Shown: positions 17,423 through 27,733, numbered from the stretch's first letter. The stretch: DNA of 64,000 bases from Allocoleopsis franciscana PCC 7113 (GCF_000317515.1 NC_019738.1:3250001-3314000); one strand, 5' to 3'. Numbers and translations: made by a program. The notes: generated by a model from the sequence alone, not told the origin.

Positions 17423-19627
17423 ATGACTAATCCAGATTCCCAAAACTACTACATTCCCAAATCAATTATTAAAACAATCCGCAAAGAACTAGATATTGCA
17501 GAACTGCAAATTCACCAACAGGAGAACCAGGACGCAGAACCTGTTCCTGTAGATAAACTCCCCGAAGATTTACAAGGCTACGCTTTTATTGTTGGGGCTT
17601 TATTTCAATCTGAAAACTGCTCTCAAGAAGATGGAACGCTACTGTATACAGGCGATGGCATGATTTACCGCCTAGGTTTTGAAAATGGCAAAGCAACACT
17701 TAAAACGAGAATTGCCAAAACGCCTTGTTATTATGCCGACTATCCAACGCAATTCTATTTATTCCATAAAGCGACAAAACATAAAGCACAGTTCGCGAGA
17801 AACAATTCACTTTTTTCTTTTATTAGTGCCTTTCGGAATGGAGGTCAGAGTCGATATAGCCTTATTTTAGGTGGCAGAAATCAATTAAATACCGCATTTT
17901 TACAAACCAGAGAGCATCTGTTAGTTACGATTGATGCAGGTCGTCCTTATATCGTCGATCCCGACAGCTTAGAACTTATAGAACCCATAGGTTCCACCAA
18001 TGATTGGAAAGGGATTTTCCCTGTGATGGCTAAGCTTTTCCAAAATAATATGTTTGATGTCTATGCTAATTCAGCACACCCTGTTGCTGATTTGAGTCAT
18101 TCAGACGGACGCCCCGATGAACTTTTTACCACCAATTACTCTACTGGATATAACGGAAAGTATAAAAAGTGTGTTAATCGTATCTTAGATATTCTCAGTG
18201 TCAACCTCAAAAGCTTATTCAAAGATAAAAAGTTCGGGCAGGAAGAGTTCGGACGTTTCACCTACTTACTTCGCTATCAATTTGGCGACAAAGAAGCAGG
18301 AATAGAACCAAAAATGAAGTCTTGGCGAATGGTCTTACCCGATGGTAAGCCTGTTTTGGTCGAACAATCTCTTCATCAGATTGCCTTGACAGAAAAGTAT
18401 TTAATTCTGTCTGATATTAACTTCAGAATGGAATTTTCTCAAATATTCTCCCCTTTCACTTTTGGTTTTCTGCGATTACCTCTCTTTAGTCCAAAGATAT
18501 TTGATTGTTTAAAAATTTGGATTTATTCAGTCTTCCTCAGCCAATGTAAGCCCCTGCCTTATGGAACTTTGTACATTGTCAAACGGCAAGATTTAGAGGA
18601 AAACCCGGAAGCCGCAGAAGTTACGGTTAAGAAGGTTATTATTCCCATTGAAATTTCTCATTTTGCCGCAGATTATGCGAATCCCAATAACCAAATCACC
18701 GTTCATATCGGTCATAGTAACTGTTGGGATGTAACTGAGGGAATTAGTCGCTACGACAAACCTGTACCTGGAAAATCATTGCGGCATGATTTGGAAGGGA
18801 TGATGTCAGGTACAACAGATTTGGGTTCTCTCGGACGCTATGTTATTGATGGGGAAACGGGAGAAATCGAAAGTACTGAATTACTTCCTGACCCTGAATC
18901 AACTTGGTCACTGTCAGTTTACACTCATCGAGACCTTAGCCGTGACTGCAAAGAGTCATCTTCCCGAACAATCAAAAATATTTATTGGATGTCTTGGGGA
19001 TTCACTTGGGAGTTAATTCCGCAGCGAATTTACGAGGCTTACAAAGCCGATAAAAATCGGATTTTGGCTATTGAAGATTTGGAAAAACAAGATCACAAAC
19101 CCGTAACCTTACTCCGTCTCAACACAGAAACAATGGAAATTGTTGACCGTTTCCATTTTCCCGATCGCCATTTTGCTTGCTCACCTCAATTCATCCCCAG
19201 TTCTCTACCTTGTCCAGAGGGAAAAGATGAGTCAACCCATGGTTATATCGTGTGTATTGTTTTAACAGATAATCCGGAGCAACCTGATCAATGCCAAGAT
19301 GAGTTTTGGATCTTCCACGCAGATGACTTCAACAACAAACCCATCTATCGATTGAGCGCTCCTGCCACTAAAAAACCTCTGAATTTAGCACTAGCCCTGC
19401 ATTCAATTTGGCTACGCGATTTGCATCAGGGACGACAGTACTCAGAGGAGGAACGACGCCAAAAACGAGAGGCTTCTATCCAGCTCGACTATGACCATTT
19501 ATTGATGAAAAAGAAATCTCTAACGCTCCATAACTTATTTCACGACATCGTATATCCTAACTTTATTGACCAAACCCTAGAAGAGGAATTTGAGAAGGAA
19601 CTTTTGAAATCTCCAACTGAGTTGTAG
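17423..19627 (+). CDS. Carotenoid-cleavage-oxygenase (RPE65) family protein, unusually long
   Basis: Iron(II) enzyme family that cleaves the polyene chain of carotenoids or apocarotenoids with O2. The start shows LPEDLQGYAFIVGALFQ and the GTLLYTGDGMIYRLGF signature. All four iron His positions can be matched: SAHPVAD (about 219), SLHQIAL (about 318), ISHFAAD (about 413) and LALHSIW (about 660). At 734 residues it is much longer than the ~480-500 of bacterial carotenoid oxygenases. Extra sequence sits between the first and second His and between the third and fourth. A further ~70 charged residues follow the last His, ending in a Glu-rich tail. It is a single gene without crt neighbours. Substrate unknown. 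Confidence 0.8.
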   Translation: MTNPDSQNYYIPKSIIKTIRKELDIAELQIHQQENQDAEPVPVDKLPEDLQGYAFIVGALFQSENCSQEDGTLLYTGDGMIYRLGFENGKATLKTRIAKTPCYYADYPTQFYLFHKATKHKAQFARNNSLFSFISAFRNGGQSRYSLILGGRNQLNTAFLQTREHLLVTIDAGRPYIVDPDSLELIEPIGSTNDWKGIFPVMAKLFQNNMFDVYANSAHPVADLSHSDGRPDELFTTNYSTGYNGKYKKCVNRILDILSVNLKSLFKDKKFGQEEFGRFTYLLRYQFGDKEAGIEPKMKSWRMVLPDGKPVLVEQSLHQIALTEKYLILSDINFRMEFSQIFSPFTFGFLRLPLFSPKIFDCLKIWIYSVFLSQCKPLPYGTLYIVKRQDLEENPEAAEVTVKKVIIPIEISHFAADYANPNNQITVHIGHSNCWDVTEGISRYDKPVPGKSLRHDLEGMMSGTTDLGSLGRYVIDGETGEIESTELLPDPESTWSLSVYTHRDLSRDCKESSSRTIKNIYWMSWGFTWELIPQRIYEAYKADKNRILAIEDLEKQDHKPVTLLRLNTETMEIVDRFHFPDRHFACSPQFIPSSLPCPEGKDESTHGYIVCIVLTDNPEQPDQCQDEFWIFHADDFNNKPIYRLSAPATKKPLNLALALHSIWLRDLHQGRQYSEEERRQKREASIQLDYDHLLMKKKSLTLHNLFHDIVYPNFIDQTLEEEFEKELLKSPTEL

Positions 19628-19669
19628 GTGGATTTAGATTAAATTTTCATGGCTTCAGAGGCTCTTTCT

Positions 19670-19692
19670 AATCCCCCTTCCCAAGGGGGATT
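19670..19692. repeat. Palindromic dispersed repeat / possible terminator
   Basis: AATCCCCCTT, CCC loop, AAGGGGGATT: a perfect 10-bp stem 42 bp after the carotenoid-oxygenase stop. The same sequence type is common between genes in cyanobacteria. It could stop transcription or be a small mobile palindrome; no T run follows. Confidence 0.6.
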
Positions 19693-19782
19693 TAGGAATA
19701 TATCGATACATTTACACAGATTTAGAAACCCCTGTTCAGTAGATATGATAGTGCTACTCCAGCTTTGGATGTTGAGGGCGCT

Positions 19783-22700
19783 ATGGATGCAGAACAGAAG
19801 TCAGACGCTTTACACGAACTCATTCTGAGCCATATCTCTGATGCCGTCTTCATCACAGATAGTAACGGAACATTTACCTTTGTTTGTTCCAATGCCAATG
19901 TAATATTTGGTTACTCCCGCCAAGAAATCCAGCAATTCGGCAACATTCGCCATCTTTTGGGAGAGAACCTATTCGAGATGCACCAACTCGAAAGCTGTGG
20001 GGAACTGCGAAATATTCAGCAGGAAATTACAGACAAGTTAGGTAAATCCCACCATTTGCTGGTGAATATCAAGCGTGTGTCTATCCAAGAGGGCGCAGTG
20101 CTTTACACCTGCCGCGATATCACCGAACACCAACAGGCTAAAGCCCGAATTAGCTTTCTCAATGCTCAACTCGAAGAACAAGTGAGCGATCGCACCGCTG
20201 AGTTACATCAGATTTATGCCCAATTCACCCAAGAAATTCAGGAACGTCAACGGGTAGAGGATGCCCTCCGGGAAAGCGAAGCACAATTCCGTCAGTTGGC
20301 AGAAAAAATCGAATCCGTTTTCTGGATGGTTAAACCTGATCTGAGCGAACTCCTCTATGTCAGTCCGATGTACGAGCAAATTTGGGGACGTAGCTGCGAG
20401 AGTTTTTACCAAAATCCTTATTCTTGGTTTGAAACCATGCATCCCGAAGATCGTGAACGGATACGTGCCAATGCTGAACAAGCGGCTCTATCGGACTATC
20501 ACCAAGCCGAACTAGAAATAGAGTATCGAATTGTGCGACCCGATGGCAGTATTCGTTGGATACGTGCTCGTGCTTTTCCCATCCGCGACGACGCTGGAAC
20601 TGTCTATCGCGTGGCGGGTATCAGCGACGATATCACAGAACGCAAGCAAGCCGAAATAGATCGCGATCGGCAAACGGCGCAACGTCAGCAAGTGGAATTG
20701 CAGCTCAAAGAAAGCGAATTACGACTGAATACCATTGTCAATAGTACCTCCGATGGCATCCTAATTATTGATAAACAGGGAATTGTGCGCTTTGCTAACC
20801 CATCTGCCGCCAAGCTGTTTGGCAGAACCCTAGAACATTTGATGAACTATGATTTCGGAGAGCCGGTTTTGGTCGGTGACGTAGCGGAGTTGAGCATTAT
20901 TCGCTCTGGCGGGGAAATCGGGATTGGGGAAATGAGCGTTGCCCAAACCGAATGGCAAGGGAACCCCGTCTATATTGTCTCGTTACGGGATATCACCGAG
21001 CGGCGACAAGCGGAGGAGGCGCTGCGAGAAAGTGAAGAGCGGTTTCGTCAGTTAGCCGACAATATTGAAACGGTGTTTTGGCTGTTTAACCCCTATACAG
21101 AGGAGCTACTTTACATCAGTCCAGCCTATGAAACTCTTTGGGGACGCACTTGTGAGAGTGCTTACGCCACTGCGTCCAACTGGGTGAATACCCTTTATCC
21201 CGAAGATCGGGAAATTGCGTCTGCATCTTTCGCTCAACAATTACAGGGACACTCAACCCATGTAGAGTATCGGATTATTCGCCCGGATGGTCAAATCCGC
21301 TGGATTTTGGCTCGTACCTTTCCCATTAAAAACGAACGGCATGAAGTCTACCGAATTGCCGGAATTGCCGAGGATATCACCGATCGCAAACAGGCTCAAG
21401 AGGCACTACGCCAGAGTGAGGAACGTTTCCGTGCCATCTTTGAAAATGCAGGAATAGGGATTGCGGTGGTTGGCACCGACCTCAAACTCGTGCAGACGAA
21501 TCCATTCTTTCAACAATTCATTGGATATAATTCACAAGAATTGGCAAGCCTAGACTACACCGATATCACTTATATAGAGGATTCGCTGATTGAGCAAGCT
21601 CTAGCGCAAGAGTGTATGGCTGGAATCCGTAACGGTTATTGCATCGAGAAACGATTTATCCGTAAAGATGGGGAAATCATCTGGGGAAACCTCACCGTTT
21701 CTATCATTTGGGATACCGCTGGACAGTTTCAGTTTGCCGTGGGTCTGATTGAAGATATCACAGAGCGCAAACAAGTCGAGGCACAATTACAACAATACCG
21801 CGATCGCCTAGAAGAGTTGGTCGAACAGCGCACCGCCCAACTGCAACAGGAAATCATTGAACGCCAACGAGCTGAGTCAGCCATTCATTTTCAGGCACGT
21901 CTCTTAGATGTCGTTGAACATGCTATCATTGCCACGGATTTGTCCGGAGTGATTATTTATTGGAACCGATTTGCCGAACAGCTCTATGGCTGGTCAGCAA
22001 CAGAAGCGATCGGATGTAATATCTTAGAAATTACCCCCTCTGAGGCATCTCAAGAGCAAGCCACTGAAATTATGTCCTGCTTGAGTCGGGGGGAAAGTTG
22101 GTCTGGAGAATTTTGGGTTCAGCGTCGAGATGGTACACTCTTCCCCGCCTTAGTGACAGACTCGCCAATTTATGATGAAACGGGTTCGTTAATCGGACTC
22201 GTTGGCATTTCCTTTGATCTCACCGAGCGTAAACAGGCTGAAGAGGCGCTGCAAAAGGCCAATGCTGAACTAGGGATTAGGGTAGAAGAGCGAACCAGAG
22301 ATTTAGGGAGTGCCATCGAGCGGTTGCAGCAAGAGATTGTGCGGCGTAAACAAGTCGAGGACGCCTTACGAGCCTCACAAGCTCGCTTTGCAGGTATCCT
22401 GGAAATTGCCAACGATGCGATTATTTCCATTGATGCCCATCAGCAGATTACCCTGTTCAATCAGGGAGCTGAAAAGATTTTTGGTTACACCCCTCAGGAG
22501 GTTTTAGGTCAACCCGTAAGCTTACTCATGCCCACACGTTATGCAGACACACATCGTCAAGATGTTGTCAACTTTGCCCAATCAGCGGGTGAAGCCAGAA
22601 GAATGAGAAACCGGCGGGAGATTTGGGGGCGTCGTAAAGATGGGTCAGAGTTTCCCGCTGAAGCCTCAATTTCCATGCTAGCCATGGGAGGTGAAAAAAT

Positions 22701-24921
22701 ATTTACTGCCATCCTGCGAGATATTAGTGAACGCAAACAAGCAGAGGAAGCGCTGCAACTGCAAATGAACCGGGAGCGGTTACTCGCGCAGATTTCTCAA
22801 CACATCCGACAATCTTTAAATCTGGATCAAATTCTGAATACCACCGTTCATGAAGTGCGGCAACTGCTCCAATCCGACCGAGCTTTAATCTTCCGCATCG
22901 AACTCGATAAAATCGGTATTGTCACCCACGAATCTGTTTCTCCAGGTTGGAATTCCACCGTCGGGAACGAATATAAATATGAAGAATTTCCTGTAGATTG
23001 TTATCAAAGCTACTGTCAAGGCAAGGCGAGAATTATTACCGACATTACCCTCGATGAAACGGCCTCCTGTCTAATGAAAGACATGCAAGAATTGGGGGTA
23101 AAATCCCGACTTGCTGTTCCTATTTTGCACAGCCATGCTGGATTAGAGGCGAGGCAAAATTTAGCCTTAAATATGCAAAATTCTCCGTTGTGGGGACTGC
23201 TGATTATTCATCAGTGTAGCCATATTCGGTCTTGGCAATCGTGGGAAGTAAATCTACTTCAGCAATTAGCAACCCAAGTGGCGATCGCGATTCAGCAAGC
23301 TGAACTTTATCGTCAGTTAGAACTTGAACTCAATGAGCGCAAACAAGCTCAGGCTCAACTCCAACAAGCCAAAGAAGCAGCCGTTAGTGCAGCGGCGCAA
23401 AGCGCAGCCGCCAACCAGGCCAAAAGCGAATTTTTGGCTAACATGAGCCATGAACTCCGCACCCCCCTCAATACTATTTTGGGTTTCACCCAACTGATGA
23501 GCCATGAGCGAACATCCCTTGGGCATGAAACCCATTCCCTATCCCCCCAACAACAGGAATATCTAGGAATCATTAATCGTTCGGGTGAGCATTTACTGGC
23601 ATTGATCAATGACATTTTGTCCATGTCTAAAATTGAGGCGGGTCGGCTCACCTTGGATGAAAATAGCTTCGACCTATATCGCCTACTCGATACCTTGGAA
23701 AAAATGTTTCAACTCAAGGCCATTAACCAGCACTTAAAGCTGATCTTTGAACGTACAGTGGATGTTCCTCAATATATTCATACCGATGAGAGTAAATTGC
23801 GCCAAGTTTTGATTAACCTATTGGGAAATGCGATTAAATTTACTCCATCAGGGCAGGTAATGCTGCGCGTCGTTAGAGAATTGCAGGCTGAATGCTGGGC
23901 GGTTGAACCTTCAAACTCATCTCCCCATCTGCAACCTGCAACTTTGCGGTTTGAAGTTGAAGACACTGGCACTGGGATTGCCCCCGAAGAGATTGATAGT
24001 TTATTTAATCCTTTTGTCCAGACTCAAACGGGAAGAAAATCTCAATCAGGGACGGGTTTGGGTTTAGCCATTAGCCAACGATTTGTGCGGATGATGGGAG
24101 GAGAGATTACAGTCAGTAGTGTTGTAGGGGGGGGGACAATTTTTAAATTTGATGTTCGAGTTAGCGTTGCCCCATCTGCCCAGATTTTTCCTCAACCGCT
24201 TAAGGCGCAGGTGATTGCCCTCGCACCTGACCAACCCAGGTATCGCATTCTAGTGGTTGAGGATCAGTTGACAAATCGCAAACTCTTAACGAATCTGCTA
24301 GAACCCCTAGGCTTTGAGGTGCGAGAAGCCCAGAATGGGCAAGAAGGGGTTGCCCTGTGGGAAAGTTGGAAACCTCACCTGATTTGGATGGATATCCGGA
24401 TGCCTGTGATGGATGGGTATGAGGCAACCCAACAAATTAGAGCCAGGGAGAGACAACAGGCCGCACAGGGGTTGAATCATCTTTGTGGAGAATTGAGTTT
24501 CTCCTACTGGGCTACCGTGATTATTGCCATCACTGCCAGTGCTTTTGAAGAGGAACGCGAACGCTTTTTAACCGCTGGCTGTGACGATTTTGTCCTCAAG
24601 CCTTTCCGGGCGGAAATAATTTTCGAGAAAATATCACAACATCTGGGGGTGTGTTATCTATATGAACATAGAGATTCTACCTTCTCATCCCAGTCAGTCG
24701 TCCCCCAGCCGCCGCTAACACCAGAAGCCTTGGCTGTTATGCCCGCTGATTGGATCGTTCAACTCCATCAGGCAGCCAGAAGCCTTGATGCGGAACTCAT
24801 GTATAAGCTCATCGCCCAAATTCCTGAGTCTCATCATTCATTAGCGATCGCTCTCACGGATTTGATCGATGACTTTCGCTTTGATCGAATGATGGAACTT
24901 ACTCAACCCACTGCTCTGTGA
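19783..24921 (+). CDS. Hybrid histidine kinase: 7 PAS, GAF, HisKA, HATPase, receiver
   Basis: A 1712-residue cytoplasmic multisensor kinase. I prefer the ATG at 19783; a TTG at 19765 would add six residues. Seven PAS domains can be counted by their openings, among them ILSHISDAVFITD, IESVFWMVKPD, IVNSTSDGILIID, IETVFWLFNPY and IFENAGIGIAVVG, then VVEHAIIATD and ILEIANDAIISID. Coiled-coil linkers of the RKQAEEAL type separate them. A phytochrome-like GAF domain follows (QISQHIRQSLNLDQIL), then HisKA with SHELRTPLN. HATPase shows GNAIKF, DTGTGI and GTGLGL. The receiver has its phospho-Asp in IWMDIRMP and Lys in DDFVLKPF. A ~90-residue helical tail ends the protein. It overlaps the next kinase gene by 4 bp, so the two are translationally coupled and may form one relay. 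Confidence 0.95.
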   Translation: MDAEQKSDALHELILSHISDAVFITDSNGTFTFVCSNANVIFGYSRQEIQQFGNIRHLLGENLFEMHQLESCGELRNIQQEITDKLGKSHHLLVNIKRVSIQEGAVLYTCRDITEHQQAKARISFLNAQLEEQVSDRTAELHQIYAQFTQEIQERQRVEDALRESEAQFRQLAEKIESVFWMVKPDLSELLYVSPMYEQIWGRSCESFYQNPYSWFETMHPEDRERIRANAEQAALSDYHQAELEIEYRIVRPDGSIRWIRARAFPIRDDAGTVYRVAGISDDITERKQAEIDRDRQTAQRQQVELQLKESELRLNTIVNSTSDGILIIDKQGIVRFANPSAAKLFGRTLEHLMNYDFGEPVLVGDVAELSIIRSGGEIGIGEMSVAQTEWQGNPVYIVSLRDITERRQAEEALRESEERFRQLADNIETVFWLFNPYTEELLYISPAYETLWGRTCESAYATASNWVNTLYPEDREIASASFAQQLQGHSTHVEYRIIRPDGQIRWILARTFPIKNERHEVYRIAGIAEDITDRKQAQEALRQSEERFRAIFENAGIGIAVVGTDLKLVQTNPFFQQFIGYNSQELASLDYTDITYIEDSLIEQALAQECMAGIRNGYCIEKRFIRKDGEIIWGNLTVSIIWDTAGQFQFAVGLIEDITERKQVEAQLQQYRDRLEELVEQRTAQLQQEIIERQRAESAIHFQARLLDVVEHAIIATDLSGVIIYWNRFAEQLYGWSATEAIGCNILEITPSEASQEQATEIMSCLSRGESWSGEFWVQRRDGTLFPALVTDSPIYDETGSLIGLVGISFDLTERKQAEEALQKANAELGIRVEERTRDLGSAIERLQQEIVRRKQVEDALRASQARFAGILEIANDAIISIDAHQQITLFNQGAEKIFGYTPQEVLGQPVSLLMPTRYADTHRQDVVNFAQSAGEARRMRNRREIWGRRKDGSEFPAEASISMLAMGGEKIFTAILRDISERKQAEEALQLQMNRERLLAQISQHIRQSLNLDQILNTTVHEVRQLLQSDRALIFRIELDKIGIVTHESVSPGWNSTVGNEYKYEEFPVDCYQSYCQGKARIITDITLDETASCLMKDMQELGVKSRLAVPILHSHAGLEARQNLALNMQNSPLWGLLIIHQCSHIRSWQSWEVNLLQQLATQVAIAIQQAELYRQLELELNERKQAQAQLQQAKEAAVSAAAQSAAANQAKSEFLANMSHELRTPLNTILGFTQLMSHERTSLGHETHSLSPQQQEYLGIINRSGEHLLALINDILSMSKIEAGRLTLDENSFDLYRLLDTLEKMFQLKAINQHLKLIFERTVDVPQYIHTDESKLRQVLINLLGNAIKFTPSGQVMLRVVRELQAECWAVEPSNSSPHLQPATLRFEVEDTGTGIAPEEIDSLFNPFVQTQTGRKSQSGTGLGLAISQRFVRMMGGEITVSSVVGGGTIFKFDVRVSVAPSAQIFPQPLKAQVIALAPDQPRYRILVVEDQLTNRKLLTNLLEPLGFEVREAQNGQEGVALWESWKPHLIWMDIRMPVMDGYEATQQIRARERQQAAQGLNHLCGELSFSYWATVIIAITASAFEEERERFLTAGCDDFVLKPFRAEIIFEKISQHLGVCYLYEHRDSTFSSQSVVPQPPLTPEALAVMPADWIVQLHQAARSLDAELMYKLIAQIPESHHSLAIALTDLIDDFRFDRMMELTQPTAL

Positions 24922-26246
24922 ATGAACTAAGCGCTGATCCTAGCTCAAAGTATATTTTAATTGTTGACGATCAACCCAATAACCTGCGTCTGTTATCTAC
25001 CACGCTGATGGATGCCGGGTATAAAGTCAAGAGTGCGATCAGTTCTCAGATGGCTTTAATTGGACTGCAAACAGCCTTGCCTGAGCTGATTTTGCTCGAC
25101 ATCATGATGCCCGACATGAATGGATACCAGTTGTGTCAACAATTGAAAGCCAATACTCCTACCAAAGACATTCCGGTGATTTTCTTGAGCGCTTTGGATG
25201 ATGAAGCCGATAAATTAAAAGCCTTCGAGTTGGGTGGAGTGGACTACATCACTAAACCCTTTAAAACTCAAGAAGTTTTAGCTCGTGTCAAGAATCAACT
25301 CACCCTCGTGCGCCAGCAGCAGAGAATTAACGAGCAAAATCTACAACTTTTGCAGCAAAATCTGCGCCTTGAGCAATTGAATATTGAACTCGTGCAAGCC
25401 AATACAGAACTGCTCCGCTCCAACAAAGACTTAGAAGAATTTGCCTATATTGCCGCCCATGACTTGCGATCGCCACTGCAAATTATCAAGGCATTTACCT
25501 ATTTACTCAGCCAAAAATACCAAGGAGTTCTCGACGAAAAGGCTGAGCTATATATCACTCGCATTGTCGAGGCGGGGAATCGGATGGAGCGGCTAATTCA
25601 AGACTTGTTGAATTACTCACGAATTGGCACAAAGGCACTTGAAGTTGAACCGCTTGACTGTAATCAAATCCTCCAACAGGTTCTGACCAATTTGCAAACG
25701 GAGATCGAGTCTAGTGGTGCTGCAATCACCCACGAAGAACTACCAACCGTCGTGGGAAATGCTACCCAACTAACACAGTTGTTCCAAAACTTGATATGCA
25801 ATGCGATTAAATTTCGCCGCCCGGAAGTCCCGCCTCAGGTGAAAATTTCCTTAGAGTACAAAGATTGTAGAGCAGGAATTGCCAGGGAAGTTGAGAATTC
25901 CGGCTCAACGGATATGGGAGGAGAACAAAATCCCCTGATGATGCCTGCTGAGCGCCAAACTTGTCAATACAATCGGGTTGGGGAATGGGTATTTGGAGTT
26001 CATGACAATGGCATTGGCATAAAACCTGAAGACTTTGAACGGATTTTTCTGGTATTCCAACGCTTACATACCTCGGAAGAGTACCCTGGTACGGGGATTG
26101 GTTTAGCCATCTGTAAAAAGATTGTTGAGCGACACGGAGGACACATCTGGGTAGAATCTGACCCTGATTTGGGGACAAGTTTTTACTTTACTTTATCGAT
26201 AACACTCCTCCATGATTCGGAAACACCAAGAGCCTCAGAAAAGTAA
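24918..26246 (+). CDS. Response regulator-histidine kinase fusion (REC-HisKA-HATPase)
   Basis: The GTG start overlaps the stop of the preceding kinase (GTGA). The N-terminal receiver (about residues 10-130) has acidic DD near the start, phospho-Asp in LILLDIMMP and Lys in DYITKPF. A coiled coil rich in Gln and Leu follows, then a HisKA domain of the phytochrome-like type with the phosphoacceptor in AAHDLRSPL. The HATPase has NLICNAIKF, VHDNGIGI and GTGIGLAIC. About 35 extra residues (DCRAGIAR...CQYNRV, bases roughly 25860-25977) are inserted just before the G1 strand. Since the receiver lies N-terminal, it could accept phosphate from the upstream hybrid kinase and adjust its own kinase. Confidence 0.93.
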   Translation: MNELSADPSSKYILIVDDQPNNLRLLSTTLMDAGYKVKSAISSQMALIGLQTALPELILLDIMMPDMNGYQLCQQLKANTPTKDIPVIFLSALDDEADKLKAFELGGVDYITKPFKTQEVLARVKNQLTLVRQQQRINEQNLQLLQQNLRLEQLNIELVQANTELLRSNKDLEEFAYIAAHDLRSPLQIIKAFTYLLSQKYQGVLDEKAELYITRIVEAGNRMERLIQDLLNYSRIGTKALEVEPLDCNQILQQVLTNLQTEIESSGAAITHEELPTVVGNATQLTQLFQNLICNAIKFRRPEVPPQVKISLEYKDCRAGIAREVENSGSTDMGGEQNPLMMPAERQTCQYNRVGEWVFGVHDNGIGIKPEDFERIFLVFQRLHTSEEYPGTGIGLAICKKIVERHGGHIWVESDPDLGTSFYFTLSITLLHDSETPRASEK

Positions 26247-26380
26247 CTCAAATAAAATTGCTCTCGTTCTGAAGCTGTGATGCATGAACTGACATGAGGA
26301 GGACGGGCAGACTACCCAACTCATAATCAATCTCTGCCCTTGAAATCAGCAAGTTAGATAATTATTAACTGATTAAAAAT

Positions 26381-27733
26381 ATGATTCCCGCTCAACGCCT
26401 CTATTTACTCTTATTGCTCGGTATTGCGCTCACCATCGTTGTCGCCATCATTTTTGATTCACAAATCAGTATTTTCATTACCCTTCTATTCGATACCTTA
26501 GTGTTAGGCGTCGCCGTTTGGGATGGACTAGGAGTAAAACCTCACCGAGTGCAAGTCACGCGCCAACCTTTGCATCGGCTTTCCATCGGGCGGGATAATC
26601 CCGTTGTGCTTTCCGTACAATCGGGAAATCGGGGGGCGAAGATTCGCCTGCGAGATTACTATCCCTTGGAATTTGAGGTTTCTCAACCCCTATTAGAAGC
26701 CACTCTAGAACCGAACAGTTCTCAGGAACTCACCTATACCATTCACCCCGATAGTCGCGGGGAGTTTCAGTGGGGGGCGATTCAGCTGCGGCAACTGGGA
26801 CGGTGGGGTTTGGCATGGCATGATTGGAAGATTCCAGCCAGTCAGAAAGTGGCAGTTTATCCCGATTTAGTCGGGTTGCGATCGCTCTCGATTCGTCTCA
26901 CCTTAGAAAATACCGGCACCATGCGCCAAGCGCGACGATTGGGTGCAGGGACGGAATTTTCTGAACTCCGGGAATATGGGATTGGGGACGATACCCGTAT
27001 GATTGATTGGAAAGCCACCGCCCGTCGTTCACGCCCCCTCATACGAGTCTTGGAACCAGAACGGGAGCAAACCCTGATTATTTTACTCGACCGGGGACGC
27101 CTGATGACGGCACAAGTGCAAGGGCTGAAGCGCTTCGACTGGGGCTTAAATGCCACGCTATCCCTGGCGTTGGCGGGATTACATCGAGGCGATCGGGTGG
27201 GAATTGGTGTTTTTGATCGCGAAGTCACCTCCTGGATTCCTCCGGAACGGGGTCAACATCAGCTATCGAAACTGATTGAACGCCTCACCCCGATTCAGCC
27301 TGTCTTACTTGAACCCGACTATGTGGGTGCTGTCACTAAGTTAGTCAATCAACAAACCCGCCGCGCCTTGGTTGTTCTGATTACAGATATTGTGGATGCC
27401 ACCGCTTCGGTTGAACTGCTTTCCGCCCTCGGACGCCTCACGCCCCGCTACTTACCCTTTTGTGTGGCACTCCGCGATCCCCAAGTGGATCGGATCGCTC
27501 ATACTCCCCTGAATCAAGAGGGGAAAAAAATCAAGAGGGGGGATGCAGATGCCAACCGCACAATTGCAGCCGCCTATACTCGTGCTGTAGCTCTCGATTT
27601 AATCACTCAGCGTCAGGTTGCGTTTGCCCAACTCAAGCAAAAAGGGGTTCTGGTTTTGGATGCACCCGCCAATCAGATTAGTGAACAACTGGTTGATCGG
27701 TATCTGCAACTCAAGGCTCGAAATTTGCTTTGA
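26381..27733 (+). CDS. DUF58 (von Willebrand A-like) membrane protein
   Basis: Two N-terminal membrane helices (LYLLLLLGIALTIVVAII and ISIFITLLFDTLVLGVAVWD) precede a cytoplasmic beta-rich part and the DUF58 core. The hallmark G(A/T)EFSELREYGIGDDTRMIDWKATAR is present at about residues 190-215. It is followed by the vWA-like strand TLIILLDRGR, where the metal-site DxSxS is reduced to DRG, as is common in DUF58. Later segments are RGDRVGIGVFD and VVLITDIVD. DUF58 proteins usually work with a MoxR ATPase; here the MoxR gene is at 6349, in the same orientation but 19 kb away. A ~18-residue stretch (LNQEGKKIKRGDADANRT, about 27509-27562), encoded by a CCCCT/AGGGG palindrome, interrupts an otherwise conserved region. 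Confidence 0.9.
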   Translation: MIPAQRLYLLLLLGIALTIVVAIIFDSQISIFITLLFDTLVLGVAVWDGLGVKPHRVQVTRQPLHRLSIGRDNPVVLSVQSGNRGAKIRLRDYYPLEFEVSQPLLEATLEPNSSQELTYTIHPDSRGEFQWGAIQLRQLGRWGLAWHDWKIPASQKVAVYPDLVGLRSLSIRLTLENTGTMRQARRLGAGTEFSELREYGIGDDTRMIDWKATARRSRPLIRVLEPEREQTLIILLDRGRLMTAQVQGLKRFDWGLNATLSLALAGLHRGDRVGIGVFDREVTSWIPPERGQHQLSKLIERLTPIQPVLLEPDYVGAVTKLVNQQTRRALVVLITDIVDATASVELLSALGRLTPRYLPFCVALRDPQVDRIAHTPLNQEGKKIKRGDADANRTIAAAYTRAVALDLITQRQVAFAQLKQKGVLVLDAPANQISEQLVDRYLQLKARNLL

